Assembly: GCA_003402705.1 (NCBI GenBank)
Contig: QQNF01000022.1
Location: 1 to 54,584 of the forward strand
Reading direction: 5' to 3'
Source: Verrucomicrobiota bacterium
GTDB taxonomy: Bacteria; Verrucomicrobiota; Verrucomicrobiia; Verrucomicrobiales; V1-33
DNA length: 54,584 nt
A model generated the notes under the pieces. The model saw only the letters and a list, made by a program, of their open reading frames with translations, made no database searches and was not told where the DNA came from. Every line of letters starts with the position of its first letter. Within the stretch, counting starts at the first letter, position 1. The position numbers were made by a program, and so were the translations under genes. This document shows, one piece after another, positions 30,777 to 40,068 of the stretch.

Positions 30777-33082
30777 TCCCCGCGACCCGCTTCCGCCTCG
30801 TCCTCGTCGGCATCGTCATCATCGCCGGCTTCCTCCTCCTCCTCCACCGTCTCTGGACTCTCCAGATCGAAAGCCAGGATTCCTTCATCCTCAAACTCCC
30901 AGAAACCGACAAAGCCCGCCAGCGCGTCCCCGGCACCCGCGGCCGTATCCTCGACTCCGGCGGCACCGAACTCGCCCGCAACGAAACCTGCCTCGAAATC
31001 GGCCTCAACCTCGCCGCCGCAGAAGCCGCATGGAACGAACGCGAAAAAGCCAAACCAAAAGCCCAGCGCCGCTCCATCCCCAAATACTCCTACGACTCCA
31101 AAAAGGAATCAGCCACCGACATCATCGCCATCCTCAACGAAATCGTCTTCCCCGAACTCAACCGCATCGGACTCTACGAAAAACCTTCGCCCGAACAGGT
31201 CCGCAAAATCTACGAGTGGTACCTCACCTACAAAGGCGTCGTCCCCTACCCCTACGTCCGCAATCTCCTCCAAGCCGACCAAGCCAAGTTCGAACTCATC
31301 GCCGCCTACGCAGAAAACGCCACCGCCATCCCAGGCATCACCATCCAGGAACGCCCCAAACGCCGCTACCCCCTCCGCGCCCTCGGCGGCCACTTCGTCG
31401 GCTACCTCCGCGAAACCCGTACCGAAAAACCACCGGAATCTGAAGGCTCATGGGACTTCTTCGAATCCGATGACGTCGGCCAGGCAGGCATCGAAAAAAC
31501 CGAAAACGATGTCCTCCGCGGCAAACCCGGCGAACGAGTCTGGCTCAAAAACGAACACGGCCGCCTCACCGAGGAAATCGAATCCCTCCGCCGTGACCCA
31601 CTCCCCGGCGGCGATGTCTACCTCACCATCGACGCCCGCGCCCAGAGCATCGCAGAAAACACCATGCGCGATGCCAAGGTCGGCCGCGGAGCCGCCGTCG
31701 TCATGAACGTACACTCCGGCGAAATCCTCGCCATGGTCTCCCTCCCCTCCTACGACCCCAATATCTTCATCCCCCCGCAGGACGTCGACGCCATCAACGG
31801 CATCTACCGCACCCCCACAGAACCCAGCATCAACCGCGCCCTCTCCGCCGTCACCCCCGGCTCCACCTTCAAACTCATCACCGCCATGGCCGCCTCCACC
31901 TCCGGCCATGCCTCCCGCTCCTACACCTGCACCGGTTCCGTCAACTACGGCGCTCCCTTCAACTGCTGGACCGTCCAGAAAAAAACCTCCTCCCACGGCA
32001 CACTCCCACTCTCCGACGCCATCCGCTCATCCTGCAATTGCTACTTCTACCTCCAGGGCAACGCCACCGGCATCGAATCCATCGCCAGAATCGCCTCCCT
32101 CTTCAGCTTCGGCGGCCACACCGGCATCGAACTCGACGGCGAACGCAACGGCTTCGTCCCCACCGAAGCATGGTGGAAAGACCGCACCGGCCAGCCATGG
32201 ACCAAAGGCAAAACCGCCCACGCCTCCATCGGCCAGGGCGAGGTCACCGCCACACCCCTCCAGATCTGCATGCTCGCCGCCACCGTCGCCAATGGCGGCA
32301 AATGCTTCCAACCCACCATCATCAACCACACCCGCACGTTCGAATACGACGCCGATGGCATCAAACAGGAACGCATCTCCCGCTTCGAACCCAAACTCAA
32401 ATTCGACCTCACCGAACACGGGGTCCGTAAAGCCGACCTCACCGCCATGAGCGACGGCATGTTCAAGGTCGTCAACGCCAAACGCGGCGGCACCGGCACC
32501 GCCGCCAAATCCACCGTCGGCATCTCCGGCAAAACCGGCACCGCTCAGAAAAAACGCCGCGAAATGAAGTTCGACCCCCAATCAGGCAAGCTCGTCGCCT
32601 TCGGCCCCACCATCAAAGACAATCTCTCATGGTTCATGTCCTTCGCCCCCAGCAATAACCCCCAGATCGCCGTCGCCGTCGTCGTCGCCAACGGCGAAGC
32701 CGGTGGCAAGGTCTCCGCCCCCATCGCCCGACGCATCATCGAACAAACCCTCGCCATGCTCGCAGGCAACCTCAAGGTCGATATCAACCCCGTCCCACCA
32801 GAAGCCGGTCACTTCGACCACCTCGACTCCGTGAAATTCCCGGAAGACAAACCCTCCGACGCCACCGAACCGGAAGAACCCACCGGCGACGACGCCGGCG
32901 AAGATTCCGCCGCAGACCCAGTCACCGAAGCCAAACCACCGGAACAACTCGTCATCCCGCGCGCCGAAGTCGTCACCGACGACGGCAGCACTCCCACTCC
33001 CGCAGCTCGGCTCCGCCGCGCTCAATTCCTTCGTAAACCTAATCCCCAGACCCCCTCTCAAGGCGTCATCTCTACCCCATGA
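30773..33082 (+). CDS. mrdA: Penicillin-binding protein 2 (elongation transpeptidase)
   Basis: PBP2 crosslinks peptidoglycan in the elongasome. The 769-residue protein has one N-terminal membrane helix (about residues 8-28) and a dimerisation domain with VPGTRGRILDSGGTELARN. The transpeptidase motifs are SxxK at S364-T-F-K367, SxN at S420-C-N422 and KTG at 587-589. A Pro/Glu/Asp-rich C-terminal tail of about 100 residues (from roughly 670) is longer than in E. coli PBP2. FtsI is the alternative class B enzyme, but the mre context favours PBP2. It overlaps mreD and rng by ATGA. No rodA is in the window. Confidence 0.93.
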   Translation: MIPATRFRLVLVGIVIIAGFLLLLHRLWTLQIESQDSFILKLPETDKARQRVPGTRGRILDSGGTELARNETCLEIGLNLAAAEAAWNEREKAKPKAQRRSIPKYSYDSKKESATDIIAILNEIVFPELNRIGLYEKPSPEQVRKIYEWYLTYKGVVPYPYVRNLLQADQAKFELIAAYAENATAIPGITIQERPKRRYPLRALGGHFVGYLRETRTEKPPESEGSWDFFESDDVGQAGIEKTENDVLRGKPGERVWLKNEHGRLTEEIESLRRDPLPGGDVYLTIDARAQSIAENTMRDAKVGRGAAVVMNVHSGEILAMVSLPSYDPNIFIPPQDVDAINGIYRTPTEPSINRALSAVTPGSTFKLITAMAASTSGHASRSYTCTGSVNYGAPFNCWTVQKKTSSHGTLPLSDAIRSSCNCYFYLQGNATGIESIARIASLFSFGGHTGIELDGERNGFVPTEAWWKDRTGQPWTKGKTAHASIGQGEVTATPLQICMLAATVANGGKCFQPTIINHTRTFEYDADGIKQERISRFEPKLKFDLTEHGVRKADLTAMSDGMFKVVNAKRGGTGTAAKSTVGISGKTGTAQKKRREMKFDPQSGKLVAFGPTIKDNLSWFMSFAPSNNPQIAVAVVVANGEAGGKVSAPIARRIIEQTLAMLAGNLKVDINPVPPEAGHFDHLDSVKFPEDKPSDATEPEEPTGDDAGEDSAADPVTEAKPPEQLVIPRAEVVTDDGSTPTPAARLRRAQFLRKPNPQTPSQGVISTP

Positions 33083-34749
33083 TCTTCATCAATCGCAGCT
33101 CGGCTCAATCCCCAGGACTCCACTCTGACAACCCACAGCCCACCGCTGTCGCAGGGATCGTCAATCGCATCCGCCGTCTCTTCGGCGGCAGCTCGGACTT
33201 CAACAAAGGCATCCGCATCGTCGTCAATACCGAACGCCTCGAACAGCGCGTCGCCCTCGTCGAAAACGGCATGCTCGAGGAATACACCATCGAACGCACC
33301 GGCTCCCAGCACATCGTCGGCTCCATCTACAAGGGCCGCGTCAAAAACATCGAACAAGGCCTCAAAGCCATGTTCGTCGACGTCGGTCTCGAAAAAAATG
33401 CCTTCCTCCACTTCTGGGACGCCATCCCAGCCGCCGACAACGAAGAAGGCGGCCGCGATGACATCGAACACATCGAACGCGCCGGCCGCCAGAAGCTCAA
33501 ACCCAAGAAAATCACCGCCAAGGACATCCCCACGCTCTACCCAGTCGGCGCGGAACTCCTCGTCCAGGTCACCAAAGGCCCCATCGGCAACAAGGGCCCT
33601 CGCATCACCACCAACATCAGTCTCCCCGGCCGCTTCCTCGTCCTCATGCCGCTCAACGACATGTTCGGCATCAGCAGGAAAATCGACGACCCCAAGGAAC
33701 GCGAGCGCCTCCGCAAAATCCTCCGCAAACTCAATGTCCCCGAAGGCATGGGCGTCATCATGCGCACCGTCTGCCAGGGTAAACGCGCCCGCTACTTCGT
33801 CCGCGACCTCTCCATGCTCGTCAAACAATGGAACGAGATCTCCGAACGCGCCTCCAACCGCCACGCCCCAGCCTGCGCCTTCAACGAACCCGACCTCGTC
33901 GAACGCACTGTCCGCGACTTCCTCACCGAGGAGGTCGATGAGGTCATCTGCGACGACGAGGAAACCGCCGAACGCATGCGCCAGCTCGTCGGCCAGATCA
34001 GCCGCCGCTCCAAAAAACGCATCCACTGTCTCCGCACCGCCGAACCAGTCTTCGACCACCTCGGCATCCAGAAACAGATCGACAACGCCTTCTTCCGCCA
34101 GGTCTGGCTCAAATGCGGCGGCTACATCGTCATCGACGAAACCGAGGCCCTCCTCTCCATCGACGTCAACACAGGCCGCAATAAGGGCTCCGATGATCTC
34201 GAAAAAACCATCCTCCAGACGAACCTCGAAGCCGCCGAAGAAGTCGCCCGCCAGCTCCGCCTCCGCAACATGGGCGGTCTCATCGTCGTCGACTTCATCG
34301 ACATGAAACACCGCCGCGATCAGCAGGCCGTCTACAAAATCATGAAGGACAGGCTCCGCCGCGACAAAGCCAAAACCCAAGTCCTCCCCATCTCCTCCCT
34401 CGGCCTCATGGAAATGACCAGACAGCGGCTCCACGAAAGCCTCAGCACCGCCGTCTACGACTCCTGCCCCACCTGCGCAGGCCACGGCCGCCTCAAATCC
34501 ACCGAAACCATGTCGGTCGAAATCCAGCGCCGTCTCAACACCATCCTCCAGAAATACCCGGACAGCGATCACGACATCCTCATCACCGTCAGCCCGGAAG
34601 TCCTCCACCGCTTCCGCACCAAAGACGAACAACTCCTCGTCGAACTCGAACGCCGCCACCGCGGGCGTCTCTCCTTCCGCTCGGATCCCGTCTACCACCG
34701 CGAGCAAGTCCTCATCTCCTCCGCTCAGACCGGCCGCGAATTCAAATAA
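33079..34749 (+). CDS. rng: Ribonuclease E/G family endoribonuclease
   Basis: RNase E/G enzymes cleave single-stranded RNA in rRNA maturation and mRNA decay. The 556-residue protein has an N-terminal leader of about 45 residues, then the S1 domain (GSIYKGRVKNIEQGLKAMFV at about 81-100). The catalytic Mg sites are Asp362 in SIDVNTG and Asp405 in VVDFIDM, and the zinc-link is C463-P-T-C466. There is no long C-terminal scaffold, which favours RNase G over RNase E. Its ATG overlaps the mrdA stop. rng next to mre genes is known in other bacteria. Confidence 0.92.
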   Translation: MIFINRSSAQSPGLHSDNPQPTAVAGIVNRIRRLFGGSSDFNKGIRIVVNTERLEQRVALVENGMLEEYTIERTGSQHIVGSIYKGRVKNIEQGLKAMFVDVGLEKNAFLHFWDAIPAADNEEGGRDDIEHIERAGRQKLKPKKITAKDIPTLYPVGAELLVQVTKGPIGNKGPRITTNISLPGRFLVLMPLNDMFGISRKIDDPKERERLRKILRKLNVPEGMGVIMRTVCQGKRARYFVRDLSMLVKQWNEISERASNRHAPACAFNEPDLVERTVRDFLTEEVDEVICDDEETAERMRQLVGQISRRSKKRIHCLRTAEPVFDHLGIQKQIDNAFFRQVWLKCGGYIVIDETEALLSIDVNTGRNKGSDDLEKTILQTNLEAAEEVARQLRLRNMGGLIVVDFIDMKHRRDQQAVYKIMKDRLRRDKAKTQVLPISSLGLMEMTRQRLHESLSTAVYDSCPTCAGHGRLKSTETMSVEIQRRLNTILQKYPDSDHDILITVSPEVLHRFRTKDEQLLVELERRHRGRLSFRSDPVYHREQVLISSAQTGREFK

Positions 34750-34769
34750 AGCCGCCCTCGCGGCCCCCC

Positions 34770-35324
34770 ATGCTCCGACGCTTCATCCGCTCGGCCCTAA
34801 CGCCCCCGATGCTCGCCATCGCAGGGCTCATCCTCCTGTGGGAAGAATGGCTCTGGCTGCACCTCGCCGCAGCCATGGCCCGGCTCGCCCGGCTCCCCGT
34901 CTTCCGCCGCATCGAACAAATCCTCGCTTCCCTCCCACCATGGGGAGCCCTCGCCGCCTTCCTCCTCCCCAGTCTCATCCTCCTCCCCGTCAATCTCTTC
35001 GCCGTCTGGCTCACCGCCCACGGCCACGCCGCCACCGGCACCTCCCTCCTCATCGCCGCCAAACTCGCCGGCACCGCCGTCCTCGCCCGCATCTTCTCCG
35101 TCTGCCGCCCCGCACTCCTCTCCCTCACATGGTTCCGCAACCTCCACGACGCCTTCCTCCGCCTCCGCAACTTCCTCTACCATAGCCCCCCCTTCCTCGC
35201 CGCCATCGCATGGAAACACCGCATCGGCCACCAACTCCGCACCTTCTGGCGCACCAGCCGCCGCTCTCTCCTCAACCGCCGCTGGCACGCCATCAAATCC
35301 AGGCTCCGCCGCCCCCGCGACTAA
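34770..35324 (+). CDS. Hypothetical membrane protein at end of mre cluster
   Basis: I do not recognise this 184-residue protein. It has hydrophobic helices near residues 10-35, 58-82 and 88-108. The C-terminal half is strongly basic, ending NRRWHAIKSRLRRPRD, which suggests a cytosolic nucleic-acid- or phospholipid-facing tail. It begins 20 bp after rng and so is probably the last gene of the shape operon. That position makes it a candidate accessory factor for cell elongation or RNA turnover, on context alone. The accessory island begins just downstream. Confidence 0.7.
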   Translation: MLRRFIRSALTPPMLAIAGLILLWEEWLWLHLAAAMARLARLPVFRRIEQILASLPPWGALAAFLLPSLILLPVNLFAVWLTAHGHAATGTSLLIAAKLAGTAVLARIFSVCRPALLSLTWFRNLHDAFLRLRNFLYHSPPFLAAIAWKHRIGHQLRTFWRTSRRSLLNRRWHAIKSRLRRPRD

Positions 35325-35349
35325 CCAATACAAGGCCGCCCCATAACAA

Positions 35350-35434
35350 CCAAAGTGTCACAGCCATCCTGCCTGTGACACCCAATGCCGAAGCTCACCA
35401 AAGTGGCACGGGCATCCTGCCTGTGACCCGAATG
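35350..35434. repeat. CATCCTGCCTGTG palindromic repeat, copies 1 and 2
   Basis: Two adjacent copies, 35350-35400 and 35398-35434, each begin CCAAAGTG and carry the imperfect palindrome TCACAG-(C)CATCCTG-CCTGTGA. A third copy lies at 35782-35833. The form suits a REP-type interspersed element. Confidence 0.75.
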
Positions 35435-35534
35435 ACGCTAACATAAGTCGGGTGATCGCTGGATGTGAACAAGGGCTGACCGGCAATCTCACCCGAAAAC
35501 CTCTCTCACCTTTGCGTCATTCACCTCCGACCTG

Positions 35535-35579
35535 TGTCCCAACGGGACACCGTATACCAGCCCAGAGCAACGCTCTGGG
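35535..35579. repeat. Two-hairpin REP-like element, copy 1
   Basis: Hairpin 1 is TGTCCC-AAC-GGGACA (35535-35549) and hairpin 2 is CCCAGAGC-AAC-GCTCTGGG (35561-35579). The same pair, with changes, occurs at 36946-36984 and 40193-40230. This copy has the most perfect stems. Confidence 0.75.
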
Positions 35580-35781
35580 TACCGCCCCGGCCATGGGCTT
35601 TCAACCCCTTGAAGCCGCACAAATCATCCGCTCCCCCAATCCCAACGGGATTGCGTCCCCCAGCCCAAGGTTGGCCTGAGGCACGAAGGCCTACCTTGGG
35701 ACCCAACCCAAACAATTCCCCAACCCCAAAGGGGTTGCGTCCCCATCATTCCCTGACATAACACCCTCATCCCTCACCAAA

Positions 35782-35833
35782 CCAAAGCGGCACAGCCATC
35801 CTGCCTGTGCCCCCCCAATGCCTAAGCTCACCA
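35782..35833. repeat. CATCCTGCCTGTG palindromic repeat, copy 3
   Basis: This copy has CCAAAGCGG, then CACAGCCATCCTGCCTGTG, then a downstream segment that matches copy 1 as far as GCTCACCA. It lies about 430 bp from copies 1 and 2. Confidence 0.7.
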
Positions 35834-36007
35834 AAGCACCCCCAGCCATGCGCTTCCAACTCTTTATTCAACTTCATAGAAAAGCCCTGGAAAATCACCC
35901 CAATTCTCTGCTAATCCGCAGCAGTTGGGTTTCCAGTCCCGATCCTCAAAATGCACAGATCCATAGCTGGTGCCATCACTCAATCTTCCCCCAAGAACTG
36001 AAATCCC

Positions 36008-36631
36008 ATGTCCAGCCTCTACAACCTTAGCCCAATACCTCACATTCTGGACATTCGATGTCCGAAGTGTGGAGGTGACGCTCGTTTCGAGTTTGGCGAG
36101 GTCGTGAAGATTAAACGTCGGGCTGATGTCCCTTTCTTCCGCGACTCTCACTTGTTCGAGTACAGGCAGGTCACAGATTCATGCGGACATCGTTGGCATG
36201 CGGCCATTTATTATGCAGCGCTCCACGGAGGTTCCACCAACGCCATCAGAGGGCTTCCAGAGGGTTATCAGCCTAGCGACTGGGATCATTCTGAATATCT
36301 TCGCTGGGGCCACACCGTAATCGGAGCGTACGCGTGTCATTCCTGCCACGATGTGCGGCGTCACGACTTGTCTTGGCCCACAGATGCCTTCTTCCAGATT
36401 GACTATCGCGGCGAAACCCTCTGGGCTTTCCACCGCGAGTCTGCCATCGCTCTTCAGAACTACATCGCGGCCAGTCACCGAGACGCTGATACTTCTCCCT
36501 GGAGTCGTATGTTGATGCATGTTCCCACCCATTTTCTCGCAGCATCCGCACGAGATGCAGTCCTAACTAGACTCGAACGCTTGCTTGGAAGCGAACGATC
36601 ATCACGAAAGTCCACCATAGCCAAGCGATGA
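36008..36631 (+). CDS. Orphan zinc-ribbon-like protein, unknown function
   Basis: The 207-residue protein has cysteine pairs C18-P-K-C21 and C110-H-S-C113, with C59-G-H61 between them, so a structural zinc site is likely. I do not recognise the family. Composition is balanced: one 60-base line at 36181 has 17 C and 16 G, against 37 and 9 in a core-genome line at 18541. That points to recent transfer. It is the first gene of the accessory island. The duplicated repeat begins 178 bp downstream. It could be an immunity-like or regulatory orphan, but nothing proves this. Confidence 0.65.
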   Translation: MSSLYNLSPIPHILDIRCPKCGGDARFEFGEVVKIKRRADVPFFRDSHLFEYRQVTDSCGHRWHAAIYYAALHGGSTNAIRGLPEGYQPSDWDHSEYLRWGHTVIGAYACHSCHDVRRHDLSWPTDAFFQIDYRGETLWAFHRESAIALQNYIAASHRDADTSPWSRMLMHVPTHFLAASARDAVLTRLERLLGSERSSRKSTIAKR

Positions 36632-36809
36632 CGCACCCAAAGAAACCAAGGCCGAATCACCTCAAGGCGGCAGGATTGCGCCCGCCACCCCTCCCACATA
36701 ACCCGGCATGCCAGTTTGACGGCCCTTCGCTCGCCCGTCGGGCACCCTACCGACCGTCCGTCTCCCTCCGGTCCGACCATACCAGGCAGCCCTGCGCGTC
36801 GGACCACGC

Positions 36810-37170
36810 CACTCGCGTCCATAACGTCAATGCGGTCAATAAGGTCAATAAGGTCAATAAGGTCCATCCCTGTCCATGGTCGTCCACCCGTGGACCTAAA
36901 CCCCTCACGCTATCCCGTCCCCTGATCCACCCCTCTCCTCCCCCGTGTCCCAACGAGACACCGCATACCAGAGCATCGCTCTGGGCGGCCCGTCCCCGCC
37001 ACTCCACCCTCTTCATCAACGCCCGAAAACCATGGGAAATCCGCACCAACCCGTTTGGTCCGGACATTACAGACTCCACTCCATTATATCCATTGAAATT
37101 CAGACACTTGCAAAGTTCCAAGACCCGCCGGCACGCCCCGGTTGCAAATGGATATTCCCCCAGATATGGT
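36810..37170. repeat. Long dispersed direct repeat, copy A (about 361 bp)
   Basis: This segment is highly similar to 40069-40417 in the same orientation. It contains, in order, a 9-bp minisatellite (GTCAATAAG, three exact units at 36835-36861 plus degenerate ones), a C-rich stretch, the two-hairpin element at 36946-36984, and about 185 bp of conserved sequence ending in AGATATGGT. Similarity stops abruptly after TATGGT. The gene at 37195 starts 25 bp further on. Confidence 0.9.
37142..37170 (+). promoter_or_regulatory. Promoter-like 3' end of repeat copy A
   Basis: TTGCAA (37142-37147), a 17-bp spacer and TATGGT (37165-37170) match sigma-70 boxes at 4 of 6 each, with ideal spacing. The conserved repeat ends exactly at the putative -10 box, 25 bp before the ATG of the orphan gene at 37195. 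Confidence 0.45.
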
Positions 37171-37194
37171 GAAATAATAAACTGTTGCCTGAAT

Positions 37195-37668
37195 ATGAGA
37201 CCAATGAATCCAAAGCCACTGAAGTTGGTTCTGGAGCGTGTGGTATTCGGACTGTTAATCACTTTCGGGATCACTCTGCTCGGTGGCCTTGTGTTCCCCG
37301 CAGCATACGGGCAGTGGAGAACACGAACTGAGGCTACATTTCCAGTGGAGCCCTATGGCCTTGCGCAGCTGGGAGCAGAGGATAACTCAGAAGAGTCGCG
37401 CAAATTGCTTCAGGATTTGGCAGATAACTGGACAGTGTTGTGGCCCAAAATGCGGGATCGCTTGGAAAATGGGATTGCGGACTACGGTGTTAAGTTAAAC
37501 CTTTCCGGATGCGAGTTTTTAGCGACCGTTGCCGCAGTGGAAAAGGGGTGCTACAAATCTGAAGAGGCGGATATTTTTGTGAGATTTGAGTTCGAGACTG
37601 AGCCTGTTCCGGTGTGGGATTTTTTCATCCGTGGCAGTCACCTCGCGCACTTCCAACCGGTTTTTTAG
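37195..37668 (+). CDS. Orphan membrane-anchored hypothetical protein
   Basis: The 157-residue protein has an N-terminal membrane segment (VVFGLLITFGITLLGGLVF, about residues 14-32). A soluble domain with LQDLADNWTVLWPKMRDR and a C-terminal FEFETEPVPVWDFFI follows. I do not recognise the family. The size and single-domain form are like polymorphic-toxin immunity proteins, but no toxin is adjacent. ATG 37195 is the first start after the repeat promoter; ATG 37204 is an alternative. Codon use is far less C-rich than in the core genes. Confidence 0.6.
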   Translation: MRPMNPKPLKLVLERVVFGLLITFGITLLGGLVFPAAYGQWRTRTEATFPVEPYGLAQLGAEDNSEESRKLLQDLADNWTVLWPKMRDRLENGIADYGVKLNLSGCEFLATVAAVEKGCYKSEEADIFVRFEFETEPVPVWDFFIRGSHLAHFQPVF

Positions 37669-37706
37669 ATGGACTTACCTTTCCCTCCGATGCAGAACCA
37701 AGCTGG

Positions 37707-38200
37707 TCCTGACCCCCTCATCTCCCGGCAATAAGTCGGCCACTGTCGAAATCCAGAGCAACGATCCGGATGAGAGCCCGTTCACGCTGTCCCTCACTGG
37801 CCGTCAGGCGACCGCTACCGATCTCTGGAGACAGACCCACTTCGGCAGCATGAACGAAACCGGACCCGCGTCCGACCAGAGCGATCCCGACGCCGACGGC
37901 ATCCCCAACCTCGTCGAATTCGCCTTGGGCAGCCATCCCAAGGAACCCACGCCAGCACCCGGCACCCTTGTCAGGAATGGCAGCACCCTCGAATTCACCT
38001 ACTGGCGCTCGAAGGCCGCCCTCGGAGAAATCGCATTCGTCCGCGAATTCTCCCAGTCACTCGCCGACGGCTGGAGCGAGGTCGGCGGCATGGTGGAAAC
38101 CATTCTCGAAGAAACCACCGACCTCCAGAAGGTCCGCGTGACCACCCCCGCCGGCACCGCCGGACGGCGCTTCATCCGCCTCCGCATCACCCGCCGGTAG
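37707..38200 (+). pseudogene. 3' remnant of a large secreted beta-sandwich protein
   Basis: Only the C-terminal end of a typical verrucomicrobial secreted protein is present. It has an ASH/choice-of-anchor-like strand pair with VEIQSNDPDESPFTLSLTG, the DPDADGIPNLVEFALGSHP calcium-type linker, and the usual terminal domain from YWRSKAALGE to RRFIRLRITRR. No signal peptide or start fits; the frame continues upstream to 37586 only through unrelated sequence that overlaps the previous gene. It is a truncated remnant. Composition is C-rich, like the core genome. The 22 bases at 38002-38023 also occur in the fragment at 41398-41700. Confidence 0.7.
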
Positions 38201-38348
38201 CGGACGCCTCCTGCGCAAACTCGCCCTCACGCTGGGGGAACTGCAGCTCATCTGCCGCGTGCAGTTTCCGGTGATCCAGCAACAAGAGCAGGACACCGCC
38301 CGGGCGCACTTTGAATGATCGTAGGACGAGGCATGAGTGGAGGCGCAT

Positions 38349-38376
38349 TTGACAAAAATCCCCAAATAAGTAAATT
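38349..38376 (+). promoter_or_regulatory. Likely promoter of the DUF4143 ATPase gene
   Basis: A perfect TTGACA (38349-38354) is followed after 16 bp by TAAATT (38371-38376), in an AT-rich stretch unusual for this window. The ATG of the ATPase is 29 bp downstream of the -10 box. Confidence 0.5.
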
Positions 38377-38404
38377 ACGTTTTACCTAATACACTCAAAC
38401 AAGC

Positions 38405-39856
38405 ATGGAAATCCCGAAAGCAGAGCTGTTTTCCGTCCTTCAGGAATTCAACCCTTGGTGGACCGGGCAGCCCGTCGCCGACCTTCCAGACTGGGAGCGG
38501 GCGGCCTCCCGGCAAATCCGGGCGTGGATCGACGACCACGAAACCAAGCGCGCGCTGTTGCTGACCGGGGCTCGCCAAGTGGGCAAAACCACACTGTTCC
38601 GCCAGGCCATCCGCCGCCTCGTTGCCGAAGGCTTCCCCCCGGCCAACCTGCTCTACGCCACCTTCGACCACCCGATCCTCAAACTGGCCGGGCTGGAGCG
38701 GACTTTGCAGGCGTGGGATGAGTTGTTTCCGCCCGTGTCTAGCCACCCGCGGATGCTTTTCCTCGACGAGATCCAGTTCGTGCCCGACTGGCAGACTTGG
38801 CTCAAACACCAATCGGACTTCCAGCGCGGCCGGCGGATCGCCGCCACCGGCTCGGCCAGCCCGCTGCGCGACGCCTCCACAGAATCCGGCGTGGGACGCT
38901 GGGAAACCATCCCGCTCCCTACCCTGTCATTCGCGGAATACCTGCGCCTCCGGAAGGTGGAGATCCCCGCCCTGCCGGAGGTCCGCTCTCTGCGCCATCT
39001 CTTCGATTGGTCACCGGGGGACTTTTCCCGGGCAGCCACACTGGGCAGGCCGCTCACCGCCCATTTTCACGAATACCTCCTGCGCGGCGGCTTCCCCGAA
39101 CCAGCGCTGGTCAACGACCTGACACGCTGCCAGCGCCTGCTCCGCGAGGACATCGTGGACAAGGTGCTCAAGCGCGACATGACCGCCCTCTACGGCGTGC
39201 GCAGAGTCCTCGAAGTCGAGAAAATCTTCCTCTACCTCTGCTACCACGACGGCGGCATCCTCGATGTGCCTACGCTGTCGAGGGAACTCGACGGCATCAA
39301 CCGTCAGTCGGTGAACAACTTCCTTGATCTGTTCGAGGCCACCCACCTGATCTGCCAACTGCGACCGCATGGCTACGGCAAGGAAGTGTTGCGCGGGCGT
39401 TCCAAAATCTACCTCGCAGACGCCGCGCTGCCGGGTGCCGTCCTGCTGCTCGGCCGCCGCCTCCTGGAAAAGCCCGACCGCCTCGGCGCTGCCGTCGAAA
39501 CCGCCTTTTTCAAACACCTCTTCACCCGCTACTACCCCGATCAGCCAACCTTCTCATACTGGCAGGATAAAAAAAACCGTGACCTTGAAGTCGACCTCAT
39601 CGCCCAGACCGGAGACCGCATCGTCCCCTTCGAGGTGAAATATCACGATGCCGAACCCACCCCTCGCAAACTCAAGGGCCTCCGCCTCTTCCTCGAAGAA
39701 AAGAAAATCGCCCAAGGCTACGTCATCACCCAACGCTGGGAAGACTTCGGCATCATCGAAACCCACTCCGCACGCCAGGGACACGAACGCGAGCCGCTCA
39801 ACGCAAAAATCCTCGCCATCCCCGCCCCGCTCGCCTGCCTCTGGCTTTCCGACTGA
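38405..39856 (+). CDS. AAA ATPase with DUF4143 C-terminal domain
   Basis: The 483-residue protein has an N-terminal P-loop ATPase domain, with Walker A GARQVGKTT at 55-63 and Walker B MLFLDEIQ with D121/E122. A winged-helix-like middle follows, then a DUF4143 domain with a restriction-endonuclease-like core: D393, E395, D397, then E410-V-K412. Such proteins are widespread, often horizontally moved and duplicated within a genome. Their role is unproven; DNA-related or defence functions have been proposed. It appears complete and has its own promoter. Remains of another DUF4143 protein lie at 41398-41700. Confidence 0.88.
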   Translation: MEIPKAELFSVLQEFNPWWTGQPVADLPDWERAASRQIRAWIDDHETKRALLLTGARQVGKTTLFRQAIRRLVAEGFPPANLLYATFDHPILKLAGLERTLQAWDELFPPVSSHPRMLFLDEIQFVPDWQTWLKHQSDFQRGRRIAATGSASPLRDASTESGVGRWETIPLPTLSFAEYLRLRKVEIPALPEVRSLRHLFDWSPGDFSRAATLGRPLTAHFHEYLLRGGFPEPALVNDLTRCQRLLREDIVDKVLKRDMTALYGVRRVLEVEKIFLYLCYHDGGILDVPTLSRELDGINRQSVNNFLDLFEATHLICQLRPHGYGKEVLRGRSKIYLADAALPGAVLLLGRRLLEKPDRLGAAVETAFFKHLFTRYYPDQPTFSYWQDKKNRDLEVDLIAQTGDRIVPFEVKYHDAEPTPRKLKGLRLFLEEKKIAQGYVITQRWEDFGIIETHSARQGHEREPLNAKILAIPAPLACLWLSD

Positions 39857-40068
39857 TCCTCCCTCCATCACCGACCGATCGCTAGAAGGCCCCGGGCACC
39901 CGACAGAAACCCCAGCATCCGCCCCGCACCGCCGGGGCTTTCTGCGTCCACCCCCCTCCCCCCGCAAGCCCCCGGCCTCATCCCTTGCCCCAACACCCCC
40001 CACCTCCGCGTTCTGAATGAACGCCACATACCACAGCAACATTCCGGGCAACTCCCTCACAAGAATCC

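Larger units (their letters stand above)
35325..36007. other. Intergenic region dense in palindromic repeats
   Basis: This 683-bp region has no convincing gene. It contains three copies of a CATCCTGCCTGTG palindromic unit, a two-hairpin element, and further inverted repeats at about 35640-35745, including a CCCAAGGT/ACCTTGGG stem and an AACCCC/GGGGTT hairpin. The last 180 bp have more balanced composition and lead into the gene at 36008. Confidence 0.7.
36632..37194. other. Intergenic region carrying long repeat copy A
   Basis: The first 178 bp contain short inverted repeats of CGTCGG/CCGACG type. The rest is the long repeat copy A (36810-37170) with its promoter-like end. No gene is supported; open frames here are repeat readthrough. 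Confidence 0.65.

Noticed and set aside
35864..36151. 95-codon minus-strand frame
   Set aside because: It overlaps the better-supported zinc-ribbon gene at 36008. Its distal half reads somewhat protein-like but has no family resemblance I can defend.
36475..37274. Minus-strand frames with LIDLIDLID repeats
   Set aside because: They are translations of the 9-bp minisatellite and the long repeat, and recur antisense at 40057-40545.
38211..38318. Short in-frame stretch LRKLALTLGELQLICRVQF...
   Set aside because: It could be the end of a decayed gene, but there is no start, no motif and only 35 codons.
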